Positions 1 through 8,020 of a stretch of 9,018 nucleotides of DNA are shown in pieces; the stretch's first letter is position 1; each line of letters begins with the position of its first letter. Origin of the DNA: Altererythrobacter sp. (lineage in GTDB: Bacteria; Pseudomonadota; Alphaproteobacteria; Sphingomonadales; Sphingomonadaceae); assembly GCA_011524425.1 (NCBI GenBank), contig WTKI01000426.1, positions 1-9,018 on the forward strand, written 5' to 3'. The position numbers and the translations under genes are program-made. The notes below the pieces were generated by a model. The model did no database searches, was not told the DNA's origin, and was given only the letters and a program-made list of their open reading frames with translations.

Positions 1-114
1 AAACTACAATAGCTTACCTGTAATCCACCGGTTTCTGTGCACAGGCTTTGAACAAGGTGTTTGCGTTCTCCCCAGACACTCGGCCTCAAGCCATTGCCAA
101 ATCGCGGTTCGCGG

Positions 115-660
115 ATGCAACACACGCTCGATGCAAAACCCCGGTTGCCTTCTATGAGACTTCGCGAACAGGAAGTCGCCGCTGATGACGACGCGGCCCC
201 TGTAGAGATGCTTGCCGCTTTGTTCGAAGCGCGCGGTTGGCCGTGCGAAATTTCTACCGATGACGAGGTTAGCGGGGAAGTGCAGGGCAGTTGGGCGAAA
301 TACCAGCTGCGCGGTATCTGGCGCAGCGAAGACAATGTCCTGCAACTTTTGTGTCTGCCTGAGATTCGCGTATCGGAAGACAAACGCGGGGCGGCCTTTG
401 AACTGCTTTCGCTCATTAACGAGCAAACCTGGCTGGGGCATTTCGACATCTGGTCAAATGGCAACGTCCTGCTGTATCGCCATGGCGCTTTGCTTGGGGA
501 TGATGGTCTTCTGTCTTTGCGACAGGCCCAGGCAATGGTCGAAACCGCTTTGGACGAGTGTGATCGCTTCTATCCGGCATTCCAGTTTGTGCTGTGGGGG
601 GACAAGTCCCCGAAAGATGCCTTGGACGCAGCGCTTGTAGATGCAGCAGGAGAGGCTTAG
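115..660 (+). CDS. YbjN-domain protein
   Basis: This encodes a 181-residue soluble protein of the YbjN family (putative sensory-transduction regulator fold, related to type III secretion chaperones); the biochemical role of the family is not established. The conserved core is easy to see: an acidic N-terminal helix with DDDAAPVEMLAALFEARGW (24-42), then GSWAKYQLRGIWR (58-70), then NEQTWLGHFDIWSNGNVLLYR (102-122), then FYPAFQFVLWGDKSP (152-166). There is no signal peptide or membrane segment. The start is uncertain. ATG 115 is the longest ATG start, ATG 154 begins just before the conserved core (168 residues), and a TTG at 61 would add 18 residues; none has a clear Shine-Dalgarno sequence. The gene sits directly before proC, and its 3' end may overlap the proC reading frame, so the two are probably cotranscribed. 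A YbjN gene next to proC is, as far as I recall, common in alphaproteobacteria. Confidence 0.85.
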   Translation: MQHTLDAKPRLPSMRLREQEVAADDDAAPVEMLAALFEARGWPCEISTDDEVSGEVQGSWAKYQLRGIWRSEDNVLQLLCLPEIRVSEDKRGAAFELLSLINEQTWLGHFDIWSNGNVLLYRHGALLGDDGLLSLRQAQAMVETALDECDRFYPAFQFVLWGDKSPKDALDAALVDAAGEA

Positions 661-682
661 TTCGTCTGCTATCCCTATTGGA

Positions 683-1495
683 ATGAGACGCGTGGCAAAT
701 TTTGAAAAACTTCTGATTATCGGTTGCGGCAATATGGGCGGTGCGATGCTGGCTGGTTGGCTTGCCGCTGGCCTTTCGCCAAGCCGGTTTGCAGTGCTCG
801 ATCCAGCGCTGGAGCAGACCCCCGATGGAGTGGCGCTGTTTCACGATCCAGCTGACGCCAGCGATCATGATGCAGTGCTTTTGGGTTTCAAGCCGCAACA
901 GCTAAGCGCGCTTGGACCGCAACTCCAATCTGTAATTGAAGGGCGCGCGGTATTCTCGCTCTTGGCGGGAATTGAACTGGCAAGTCTGGCAAAGGTCTTT
1001 CCGTCAGGCGCTGCACATATTCGGGTCATGCCCAATCTGGCTGCGCGGCTGAACAAATCGCCTGTCATCCTCGCAGAGGCAGGTCTCTCCGCAGAAATGC
1101 GTAAGGATGCGCAAACCCTGTTTGGCCGCTTAGGCACTGCTGTGTGGCTTCCGGATGAAGACCAATTCAACCTCGTTACCGCACTTGCCGGATCGGGTCC
1201 CGGGTTTGTCTATCGCTTCATCGACGCGCTCGCAAAAGCTGGAATTGAGCTTGGCCTTGCCTCTGAAATGGCAGAATCGCTAGCGCTCGCGACAGTGGAA
1301 GGGGCAAGCGCGCTGGCGGCCTCGTCTGAATGCTCTCCAGCCGGCCTCGCTGATCGTGTCGCTAGCCCCGGGGGCATGACACGTGAGGGCCTTAGTGTCC
1401 TGGATGAGGACAAGGCACTGATTTCGCTTCTTAAAAGAACTCTGGAATTGACCGCCAAGAAAGGTGATGAATTGGCAAAGGGCGCGGAGAATTAA
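683..1495 (+). CDS. proC: Pyrroline-5-carboxylate reductase
   Basis: This enzyme carries out the last step of proline synthesis, the NAD(P)H-dependent reduction of 1-pyrroline-5-carboxylate to L-proline in the cytoplasm. The 270-residue length is normal for the family. The Rossmann motif GCGNMG is at 14-19, the second nucleotide-contact stretch with FKPQQ at 69-73, RVMPN at 114-118, the GSGPGF turn at 170-175, and the P5CR signature ASPGGMTREGL at 227-237 in the C-terminal dimerisation domain. The stretch after MPN reads LAARLNKS instead of the usual TPA-type sequence, a mild divergence. The start is ambiguous. ATG 683 and GTG 692 both give typical N-termini, whereas ATG 641 would overlap the YbjN gene by 20 bases and add 14 residues. 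The purine-rich AGGAGAGG at 648-655 is too far from 683 to be a standard ribosome site. The gene is followed directly by a hairpin terminator. Confidence 0.93.
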   Translation: MRRVANFEKLLIIGCGNMGGAMLAGWLAAGLSPSRFAVLDPALEQTPDGVALFHDPADASDHDAVLLGFKPQQLSALGPQLQSVIEGRAVFSLLAGIELASLAKVFPSGAAHIRVMPNLAARLNKSPVILAEAGLSAEMRKDAQTLFGRLGTAVWLPDEDQFNLVTALAGSGPGFVYRFIDALAKAGIELGLASEMAESLALATVEGASALAASSECSPAGLADRVASPGGMTREGLSVLDEDKALISLLKRTLELTAKKGDELAKGAEN

Positions 1496-1499
1496 AGTT

Positions 1500-1529
1500 A
1501 ACCGGTTGCACCGTTTGCAATCCGGTTTT
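1500..1529 (+). terminator. Probable intrinsic terminator of ybjN-proC
   Basis: It begins five bases after the proC stop codon. The arms AACCGGTTGCA (1500-1510) and TGCAATCCGGTT (1516-1527) pair over 11 base pairs with one bulged T (1521) and a five-base loop (CCGTT). The descending arm runs into TTTT (1526-1529), then GCTT, so the U-tract is short. This is seen directly; termination strength is inferred. Confidence 0.6.
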
Positions 1530-1531
1530 GC

Positions 1532-1560
1532 TTGAAAAGCGCTCGCAAAAACCCGATATT
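1532..1560 (+). promoter_or_regulatory. Sigma70-like promoter for the BI-1 gene
   Basis: A -35 box TTGAAA (1532-1537, five of six to consensus) is separated by exactly 17 bases from a -10 box GATATT (1555-1560, four of six). The predicted transcription start near 1567 leaves a leader of about 43 bases with GGAG before the ATG at 1610. It lies just after the proC terminator, which fits an independent transcription unit. It has not been tested, and similar matches can occur by chance. Confidence 0.5.
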
Positions 1561-1609
1561 ACACACCGATGGCGCTATTTTGCGCCCGCAATTTGGAGTT
1601 ATACTTCTC

Positions 1610-2344
1610 ATGGCTGATTGGAACGAAACACAGCGTTCGCAGCAGCAGTCGTTCACCGGCGCATCAGTGCCGCGCACTGGCGAAGTGTTCGACGAAGGTC
1701 TGCGCAAGCACATGCTTTCGATCTATAATTACATGTGCTCAGGCGTGTTGCTCACGGGTATCGTAGCGCTACTGACGGCACGCTCCGGCTTGGCCTACTC
1801 ATTCGCTAGCGGCCCACTGATGTGGATCGTCGCGTTAGCACCCCTTGGCTTCATCCTTGCGATGAGCTTTGGCTTGCAGCGGATGAGCAAAGGCACTTTG
1901 CAGGTCCTATTCTGGTCGTTTGCGACTGTGATGGGCTTGTCAATGTCGACAATTTTCCTGATTTTTACGTCTGAATCGATCGCAGTCACGTTCTTCGCGA
2001 CTGCTGGCGCATTCGCTGGACTTAGTTTGTGGGGTTATACCACTAAGAAAGATATTTCCGGCTGGGGCAGCTTCCTGATCATGGGCGTGATCGGTTTGAT
2101 CATTGCAAGCGTTGCAAACATTTTCATGGGCTCAGGCACACTGGCAATGGTTATCAGCGCTCTAGGCGTGCTGATCTTTGCAGGCTTGACAGCTTATGAC
2201 ACGCAAAAGCTGAAGAACGGCTATGCATATTATCGCGGCACTGAATTTGCCGACAAGATGGTAATCATGGGCGCGACAACCCTTTATTTGGATTTCGTGA
2301 TCATGTTCCAGTACCTGCTGAGCTTCCTCGGCAGCCGCGAATGA
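1610..2344 (+). CDS. Bax inhibitor-1/YccA-family inner-membrane protein
   Basis: This encodes a 244-residue polytopic membrane protein of the Bax-inhibitor-1 family (UPF0005, YccA/YbhL/YetJ relatives). Bacterial members include a pH-sensitive calcium leak (Bacillus YetJ) and FtsH-associated YccA; which role applies here cannot be told. After a polar cytoplasmic N-terminus (1-40) there are seven hydrophobic segments, at about 42-57, 68-86, 97-120, 124-143, 153-173, 177-193 and 219-241. The last two carry the family's paired acidic residues: D197 in AYDTQK and D228 in LYLDFVIMF. The reading frame is open upstream to 1532, but ATG 1610 is chosen because it gives the typical MADWN-type start and has GGAG at 1595-1598, eleven bases upstream. 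The gene has its own promoter-like sequence and a strong terminator, so it is probably monocistronic. Confidence 0.92.
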   Translation: MADWNETQRSQQQSFTGASVPRTGEVFDEGLRKHMLSIYNYMCSGVLLTGIVALLTARSGLAYSFASGPLMWIVALAPLGFILAMSFGLQRMSKGTLQVLFWSFATVMGLSMSTIFLIFTSESIAVTFFATAGAFAGLSLWGYTTKKDISGWGSFLIMGVIGLIIASVANIFMGSGTLAMVISALGVLIFAGLTAYDTQKLKNGYAYYRGTEFADKMVIMGATTLYLDFVIMFQYLLSFLGSRE

Positions 2345-2408
2345 TCGGGGGATAAACCTTCCGATCCGGTAGATGCGCGGATCACCGCACGTCTGACTCG
2401 GTTTATCG

Positions 2409-2446
2409 ATGCCCGGAGCGCCAATCGCGCTTCGGGCATTTTCTTT
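2409..2446 (+). terminator. Strong intrinsic terminator after the BI-1 gene
   Basis: A 13-bp stem pairs 2409-2421 (ATGCCCGGAGCGC) with 2427-2439 (GCGCTTCGGGCAT), with one G-U wobble and a CAATC loop. It is followed at once by TTTTCTTT. The stem is GC-rich at the loop end and its foot opens into the T-tract, as expected of a rho-independent terminator. It ends transcription from the gene at 1610-2344. Confidence 0.88.
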
Positions 2447-2540
2447 GCCCGGTAAAGGGCTTAGGCGGGATTCAGGGAAGGGTAAGGCACGCCGTGTCAT
2501 GCCATTACTTTCCTGCCGGGGGACATAAAGAAAGGACCAC

Positions 2541-3488
2541 ATGATGGTCACGAATAACGGGGCGCCTATTCGAATTATTGGAGTTGCAGCGGCAATCGCT
2601 GCACTGGCTGCGTGCCAAACACCCCCTCCACCACCACCTCCACCGCCTCCGGCACCGGTCGCACAGGAACGCATCCCTTATCGGCCTTTGCCGCCATTTG
2701 GTGCGTCCTATGTCATGGAAATTCCCCGCAAGGGACCTGATGGCGTGCGGCGCACGATCAATACAGGCATCACTGATGACGAGCTAGTTTGGCATTTCCG
2801 TAGCGGTTGGAACGTGGCCGCGCTGAATTGTTCGCGCAGCCGCTATCAATCCGTCCTCGACGCCTATTCGAGTTATATCACCAGCCATTCGCGCGCTTTA
2901 CGCCAAGTGAATGGCCGCCTGGAAAAGGGTTATCTCGACAAAGCCGATACCCGCCGCGAAGGGATCAAGGCGCGCGAACAGCATATGACGTCGGTCTACA
3001 ATTTCTTCGCTCTTCCGCCAGCGCGGGTTAACCTGTGCAATGCAGCGCTCGACATTTCGACCCGCGCGCAGCTTGCCCCCATCGCGGACCCGATTGCTTT
3101 TGCCAGAGACAACTTCCCGGTGTTGATCGCACCGTTCGAAGACTTCTTTGTGCGCTACGAGCAATATGAGCGCGATTCAGCGGAATGGGATCGCAAGTGG
3201 GGTGAGCAATATGGCTATTCCCAACCCGGCTGGGTCGCTGTGCAGAACCACAAAAGGCGCATGGCTGAAGAAGAAGCCGCGCGGCGTCTGTCTTTGCAGC
3301 CTGTTGGCGCATCGACGATTGATCCCACGACAGCTTTGGCAGGCGACCAACCGATTGCCGCTGGTGCGGTGATTGATCCGGATACCGGCGCATCGATACC
3401 GGTTCTGCCTGTCCAGGAAGGCACCGTCTCTGTGCCAGTGGTTGAACCTGTCCCAAACAGCGAGGGGGCTGATACAGCTCCGCAATAA
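2541..3488 (+). CDS. Putative lipoprotein with polyproline stretch, unknown function
   Basis: I do not recognise this 315-residue protein. The N-terminus is a lipoprotein signal: basic R11, hydrophobic 12-24, and lipobox LAAC with the lipidated cysteine at 25. No aspartate follows the cysteine (Q26), so outer-membrane sorting is plausible. Ten consecutive prolines (28-37) and an AP repeat form a rigid linker. A structured region (about 45-250) then follows, rich in aromatic and charged residues, with two further cysteines, C97 and C166, that could form a periplasmic disulfide. A charged helix with EYDRKW/RMAEEEAARR-like composition (about 205-250) comes next, then a low-complexity tail rich in P, V, A and T (255-315). 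AAAGGA at 2531-2536 serves either ATG 2541 or ATG 2544; the latter has better spacing. No strong promoter is visible in the 95 bases upstream. The gene stands alone between a terminator and a riboswitch leader. Confidence 0.82.
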   Translation: MMVTNNGAPIRIIGVAAAIAALAACQTPPPPPPPPPPAPVAQERIPYRPLPPFGASYVMEIPRKGPDGVRRTINTGITDDELVWHFRSGWNVAALNCSRSRYQSVLDAYSSYITSHSRALRQVNGRLEKGYLDKADTRREGIKAREQHMTSVYNFFALPPARVNLCNAALDISTRAQLAPIADPIAFARDNFPVLIAPFEDFFVRYEQYERDSAEWDRKWGEQYGYSQPGWVAVQNHKRRMAEEEAARRLSLQPVGASTIDPTTALAGDQPIAAGAVIDPDTGASIPVLPVQEGTVSVPVVEPVPNSEGADTAPQ

Positions 3489-3515
3489 ACTTTGGCAGGC
3501 AACTGCCGCTCAATG

Positions 3516-3527
3516 AACGTGCACGTT
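3516..3527. repeat. Perfect 12-bp palindrome upstream of the riboswitch
   Basis: AACGTGCACGTT reads the same on both strands. It lies 28 bases after the lipoprotein stop codon and about 35 bases before the riboswitch core, where the promoter of the B12 leader would be expected. Flanking CTCAA (3509-3513) and TTGAG (3527-3531) can also pair. It may be an operator half-site pair, a weak hairpin or chance. A small hairpin with arms GGCAG/CTGCC and a GCAA loop (3494-3507) lies just before it and has no T-tract. Confidence 0.3.
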
Positions 3528-3559
3528 TGAGGCGCTTGCACTTGTGCGCGCTTCAATCT

Positions 3560-3735
3560 AGCAGGTTCTCAGCGCCGGTAACGGGAACGGGGTGAAAGTC
3601 CCCGGCTGTCCCTGCAACTGTAAGCGGCGAGCAATTGTTTCGTGCATTCACATCGAGTGCGACCACTGAGGGAAACCTTGGGAAGGTGAAACAAGTGCCC
3701 TGACCCGTGAGCCAGGAGACCGACCGGATGCCCAG
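3560..3735 (+). promoter_or_regulatory. Cobalamin (B12) riboswitch aptamer
   Basis: The conserved aptamer segments occur in the right order. GGTAACGGGAAC is at 3577-3588, GGGTGAAAGTCCCC at 3590-3603, CTGTCCCTGCAACTGTAAGC at 3606-3625, CCACTGAGGGAAACC at 3663-3677 and GGGAAGGTGAAAC at 3680-3692. The B12 box AGCCAGGAGACCGACC is at 3710-3725. The closing helix can be seen: GGTTCTC (3564-3570) pairs with GAGACC (3716-3721) with one bulge. The class binds adenosylcobalamin or related corrinoids in the mRNA leader and lowers expression of the next gene when ligand is abundant. That gene is a TonB-dependent receptor, a classic target. Edges are approximate. The leader is 371 bases from the previous stop codon to the receptor start, and I found no convincing promoter in the short stretch before the aptamer. 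Confidence 0.95.
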
Positions 3736-3802
3736 TCGTTCTTGCCCGGCTCAGGGATTGGTCAGGCGCGAGGGGATCTTCGTCCGAACGACAAATCGGT
3801 TG

Positions 3803-3839
3803 GCCTTGTGGAGCAATCCACAGGGCTTTGTTGCTTTGT
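3803..3839 (+). terminator. Terminator-like expression platform of the B12 riboswitch
   Basis: Arms GCCTTGTGGA (3803-3812) and TCCACAGGGC (3817-3826) form a 10-bp stem with one wobble pair, capped by a GCAA tetraloop. A T-rich run (TTTGTTGCTTTGTT, 3827-3840) follows. It lies 67 bases after the aptamer and 20 bases before the receptor ATG, which is where an off-switch is expected. The T-run is interrupted by G and C, so termination could be partial, and the hairpin could also act on translation. Confidence 0.65.
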
Positions 3840-3859
3840 TCGATCGGAGGGAATGATCG

Positions 3860-5806
3860 ATGAAATTGAATATCTGGAGATGCAGCGTTGCTTGTGTAGC
3901 GCTGAGTGTGGGTGTTGGCGCGAGTTCAGCTGCATGGGCGCAGGATGATGGCGATGACGATGCGATCACGCTGAAAGAGGTCCTAAACCCTTATATTCTC
4001 GTAAATGCAGATCGAAGCGCAGAAACGATAGCGCTTCAGGATTACACTGGCTCCGCAACTTTAATAAGAGAAGGCGACTTAACGCTTCGCCAGACCCGCA
4101 ACATCGAAGACGTTTTGCGCGATGTCCCGGGTGTCGCGGTTTCCTCGGTTGCAGGACAGACCCAGCTTCGCTTGCGCGGATCAGAAGCCAATCACGTGCT
4201 GGTGCTGGTCGATGGGATTGAAGTCTCTGACCCGTTTGGCGGCGAATTTGATATCGGCACTTTGCAGGCAGAAATCGGCAGCCGGATCGAGGTCCTGCGC
4301 GGGCCGCAGTCTGCGCTCTATGGCTCTGATGCCATTGGCGGTGTGGTGGCCTATGAGAGCGGCACCGATGACGGCGCCGCTGGTTTTGTCGAAGCTGGAA
4401 CCCATAACACGATCAACGGCGCTGCGCGGCTCGGCACTAGCGGCGAGCGCTGGACTGCATCGCTCTCTGGCGTGGTAGTCTCCACTGATGGTGAGCCTAA
4501 TGCGCGTGACGGCATGCGAGATATCGGACGTGACAGCTACACTCTGTCGGCCAAGGGTGATGTTTGGCTGAGCGACGTTGTGACCTTGCGCGCAGCTGCG
4601 CGATATATCCTTACACAAGGCCTGTTTAATGATCAGGATTTCAATAGCTTTCCGGTAGCAGCGCCGACCTTCGGATTGGTGATCGATAGCCCGGAGACAC
4701 GGTTTGAAAACGAAGCGGTCTACGCTTTGGCTGGACTGAAGGTCGCAACGCTCGATGGTGCGTGGACACATGACCTCTCCGGACAAATCGCGGACATCCG
4801 TCGCGACAGCTTCGGCCCTTTCGGACGCAGCTTTGGCAGTAAAGGTGAGCGGCTGAAGGCGTCCTATGTCAGCGCGTTATCCGCCGATGTGCACAGCGTC
4901 ACATTCGCTGCTGACTGGGAGCGGGAGCGCTTCCAAAACACCGACCCGTTTGGGTTTGCTTTTACAGGCAAGCGCCAGATCGAGAATGTCGGACTGTCCG
5001 GCGAGTATCGCTTTAACGGTGAGCGCATCGATCTGTCTGCGGCTATCCGGCATGACTTCAATGACCGCTTTGCCGATGCCACGACCTTCCGGCTGGGCGC
5101 AGCGTTCAACGCCACCGATACCACGCGCATTCATGCGAATTACGGAACAGGAATCAAAAACCCGGGATTTTACGAGTTGTTCGGCTTTGTTGATGGCCGT
5201 TTCATCGGAAACGAAGATCTTACACCTGAAAAATCTGAGAGCTGGGAAATCGGGCTCACGCAAAGCTTGGCGAATGATGCGCTTAATGTGACTGTGACTT
5301 ATTTCGATGCCAATCTGGAAGACGAGATATTCACGAGCTTTCCAGCGCCTGATTTTATCGCGACGCCGGCCAACAGTGCAGAGGTTTCTCAGCGTGAAGG
5401 CGTTGAGGTAAGCGCGCGGGCGCAGATCGGCCCGCAAGTTGCTTTGGATGCGGCTTACACTTGGCTCAATGCGGAGGAAAACGGCGTTGCCGAGGTTCGC
5501 CGTCCGTCCCATATCGCTTCGGCTGTGCTGACCTGGACTGCGCCAAGCGGCAACGCGTCAGCCAATCTCACTGTGCGACACAATGGGGCGACGGATGACG
5601 TAGCATTCCTCGATCCGAGCTTTATTCCGACAAGGGTGCGGCTGGATGACTTTACGCTGGTCAACCTCAATGCTCGTTACAAAATTACTGACACAATCGA
5701 AGTGTTTGGGCGTGTCGAAAACCTGCTGGATGAGACCTATGAGCAGGTCTTTAGCTTTGTGAGTCCGGGGCGCAGCGCAATTGTAGGCGTAAGTGTCTCG
5801 CTCTGA
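3860..5806 (+). CDS. btuB: TonB-dependent vitamin B12 receptor, BtuB-like
   Basis: This encodes a 648-residue outer-membrane receptor that should import cobalamin or another corrinoid with energy from TonB-ExbBD. A signal peptide (1-27, cleavage after AWA) is followed by an acidic stretch and a TonB-box-like ILVNADR at 46-52. The plug domain (about 55-168) shows DVLRDVPGVAV, LRLRGSEANHVLVLVDGI, RIEVLRGPQSALYGSDAIGGVV. The remainder is a 22-strand-type barrel, with NYGTGIKNPGF and LTPEKSESWEIGL in the middle and GRVENLLDETYEQ near the end. Length is close to E. coli BtuB (614 residues). It ends in leucine where many barrels end in phenylalanine. ATG 3860 has an excellent ribosome site, GGAGGG at 3846-3851, eight bases upstream. 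The B12 riboswitch in the leader is the main argument for a corrinoid substrate; sequence alone would also allow another siderophore-type ligand. No B12 ABC transporter genes are nearby. Confidence 0.9.
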   Translation: MKLNIWRCSVACVALSVGVGASSAAWAQDDGDDDAITLKEVLNPYILVNADRSAETIALQDYTGSATLIREGDLTLRQTRNIEDVLRDVPGVAVSSVAGQTQLRLRGSEANHVLVLVDGIEVSDPFGGEFDIGTLQAEIGSRIEVLRGPQSALYGSDAIGGVVAYESGTDDGAAGFVEAGTHNTINGAARLGTSGERWTASLSGVVVSTDGEPNARDGMRDIGRDSYTLSAKGDVWLSDVVTLRAAARYILTQGLFNDQDFNSFPVAAPTFGLVIDSPETRFENEAVYALAGLKVATLDGAWTHDLSGQIADIRRDSFGPFGRSFGSKGERLKASYVSALSADVHSVTFAADWERERFQNTDPFGFAFTGKRQIENVGLSGEYRFNGERIDLSAAIRHDFNDRFADATTFRLGAAFNATDTTRIHANYGTGIKNPGFYELFGFVDGRFIGNEDLTPEKSESWEIGLTQSLANDALNVTVTYFDANLEDEIFTSFPAPDFIATPANSAEVSQREGVEVSARAQIGPQVALDAAYTWLNAEENGVAEVRRPSHIASAVLTWTAPSGNASANLTVRHNGATDDVAFLDPSFIPTRVRLDDFTLVNLNARYKITDTIEVFGRVENLLDETYEQVFSFVSPGRSAIVGVSVSL

Positions 5807-5823
5807 CGCGTAAAATGGCTTAA

Positions 5824-6894
<1,071 letters not shown>

Positions 6895-6898
6895 TATT

Positions 6899-8020
6899 AT
6901 GGCTATCGTCTCGCTCAAGGACTTAGCGGCGTCCAAGCGCCTCGTTGTCAAAATCGGCTCATCATTGCTGGTCGAAGGCGGAGCTTTGCGCGAGAATTGG
7001 CTCCGAAGTCTTTCTCAGGATATCTTTAAGCTACGTGAAAAAGGCATTGAAATCATTGTAGTTAGTTCAGGTGCAATTGCACTGGGTGCGGCCAAGCTGA
7101 AGCTGCCGCAAGGTGGGCGGGCAAGCCTTGCGGATGCGCAGGCAGCGGCTGCAGTCGGGCAAATTGAACTCGGACGTTCTTGGTCACAGGCTCTTGGCGA
7201 ATATGATCTGACTGCGGCACAGCTGTTGCTTTCGCTTGGCGATTTGGAAGACCGGCGACGCTACCTCAACGCATCTGCCACGCTTGAGCGATTGCTGGAG
7301 ACAGAAGCAATCCCGGTCATCAACGAGAATGACAGCGTAGCCACAGAAGAGATTCGTTTTGGTGACAATGACAGACTGGCGGCCCGCGTGGCACAAGCCG
7401 CAACCGCTGACGCAATTCTCCTATTGTCCGATGTCGATGGCCTTTATGATCGCGATCCAAGCGAAACGGGCGCACGATTGATCGACTGTGTGGAGGGCAT
7501 CACGCCGGACGTTTTGGCTATGGCGAGCGCATCATCTTCATCTGGCATGGGGTCGGGCGGCATGGCATCCAAGCTGCAAGCGGCGCAAATTGCAGAGCGC
7601 GGCGGAATTATGCTCGCGATCATCAATGGCACGCAAGACTCGCCCATCGCCCATGCTTTGCAAAGCAATCGCGGCACGGTATTTCTGCCGCAAGGCAATG
7701 AAGGCGCGCGCAAGGCTTGGCTGAGCGGTCGTTTGGCTCCATCCGGTACTTTGCGCGTAGATGGCGGATGCGCTGATGCCTTGAAGGGAGGGGCGAGCCT
7801 TCTGGCCGCTGGCATCGCAGGGGTGTCCGGTGATTTCAGGCGCGGCGATCTTGTGAAGATTGTCAGCATTAAGGGCGAACCTATCGCACAAGGGCTGGCC
7901 GAATATGATGTCGCAGAAGTGCAGGCGATTGCAGGCAAGCGGGCCGAGGATCAGGCCGCAAGGCTTGGCTATGCGCCGCGCGCGGCAGTCGTCCACCGTG
8001 ACCACATGGTATTGCTATGA
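6899..8020 (+). CDS. proB: Glutamate 5-kinase
   Basis: This enzyme catalyses the ATP-dependent phosphorylation of L-glutamate to gamma-glutamyl phosphate, the first and usually proline-inhibited step of proline synthesis. The 373-residue protein has an amino-acid-kinase domain (about 12-262) followed by a C-terminal PUA domain (about 280-365), the full-length bacterial architecture. Visible motifs are VVKIGSSLL (16-24, K18), VVSSGAIALG (54-63), INENDSVATEE (141-151), FGDNDRLAARVA (154-165), SDVDGLYDRDP (177-187) and SGMGSGGMASKL (215-226). ATG 6899 is chosen because it gives the usual N-terminus about ten residues before the first strand; the frame is open further upstream inside obgE. There is no Shine-Dalgarno sequence, and the obgE stop is four bases before the ATG, so translation probably depends on coupling to obgE. 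The stop overlaps the next gene's start in ATGA. proA is not in the window. Confidence 0.96.
   Translation: MAIVSLKDLAASKRLVVKIGSSLLVEGGALRENWLRSLSQDIFKLREKGIEIIVVSSGAIALGAAKLKLPQGGRASLADAQAAAAVGQIELGRSWSQALGEYDLTAAQLLLSLGDLEDRRRYLNASATLERLLETEAIPVINENDSVATEEIRFGDNDRLAARVAQAATADAILLLSDVDGLYDRDPSETGARLIDCVEGITPDVLAMASASSSSGMGSGGMASKLQAAQIAERGGIMLAIINGTQDSPIAHALQSNRGTVFLPQGNEGARKAWLSGRLAPSGTLRVDGGCADALKGGASLLAAGIAGVSGDFRRGDLVKIVSIKGEPIAQGLAEYDVAEVQAIAGKRAEDQAARLGYAPRAAVVHRDHMVLL

Noticed and set aside
1..114. Possible promoter for the ybjN-proC unit (TTGAAC at 48-53)
   Set aside because: No -10 box lies at 16-18 bases from it (71-76 reads CCCAGA), so I do not call a promoter. The true one may be to the left of the window.
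416..898. - strand open frame of 160 codons across the ybjN-proC junction
   Set aside because: It is opposite two well-supported coding regions, and its translation is rich in H, R and P without domain features.
2524..2529. CATAAA as a -10 box for the lipoprotein gene
   Set aside because: The sequence 17 bases upstream (GCCATT, 2501-2506) is not a -35 box, and a start there would leave almost no leader before the ATG at 2541.
2162..2674. - strand open frame of 170 codons with a long glycine run
   Set aside because: The glycine run is the complement of the proline codons of the lipoprotein gene. The frame also crosses the strong + strand terminator and part of the BI-1 gene.
3742..3948. Small + strand open frame of 68 codons spanning the riboswitch platform and receptor start
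   Set aside because: It begins inside the leader RNA and runs out of frame into the receptor signal peptide. Its protein is low in hydrophobic order and matches nothing. The in-frame ATG at 3853 is only two bases after GGAGGG, too close for good initiation.
4181..5512. Long - strand open frames of 201 and 211 codons opposite the TonB receptor
   Set aside because: They are antisense shadows of a well-supported receptor gene in GC-biased DNA, with cysteine- and arginine-rich translations and no recognisable motif.
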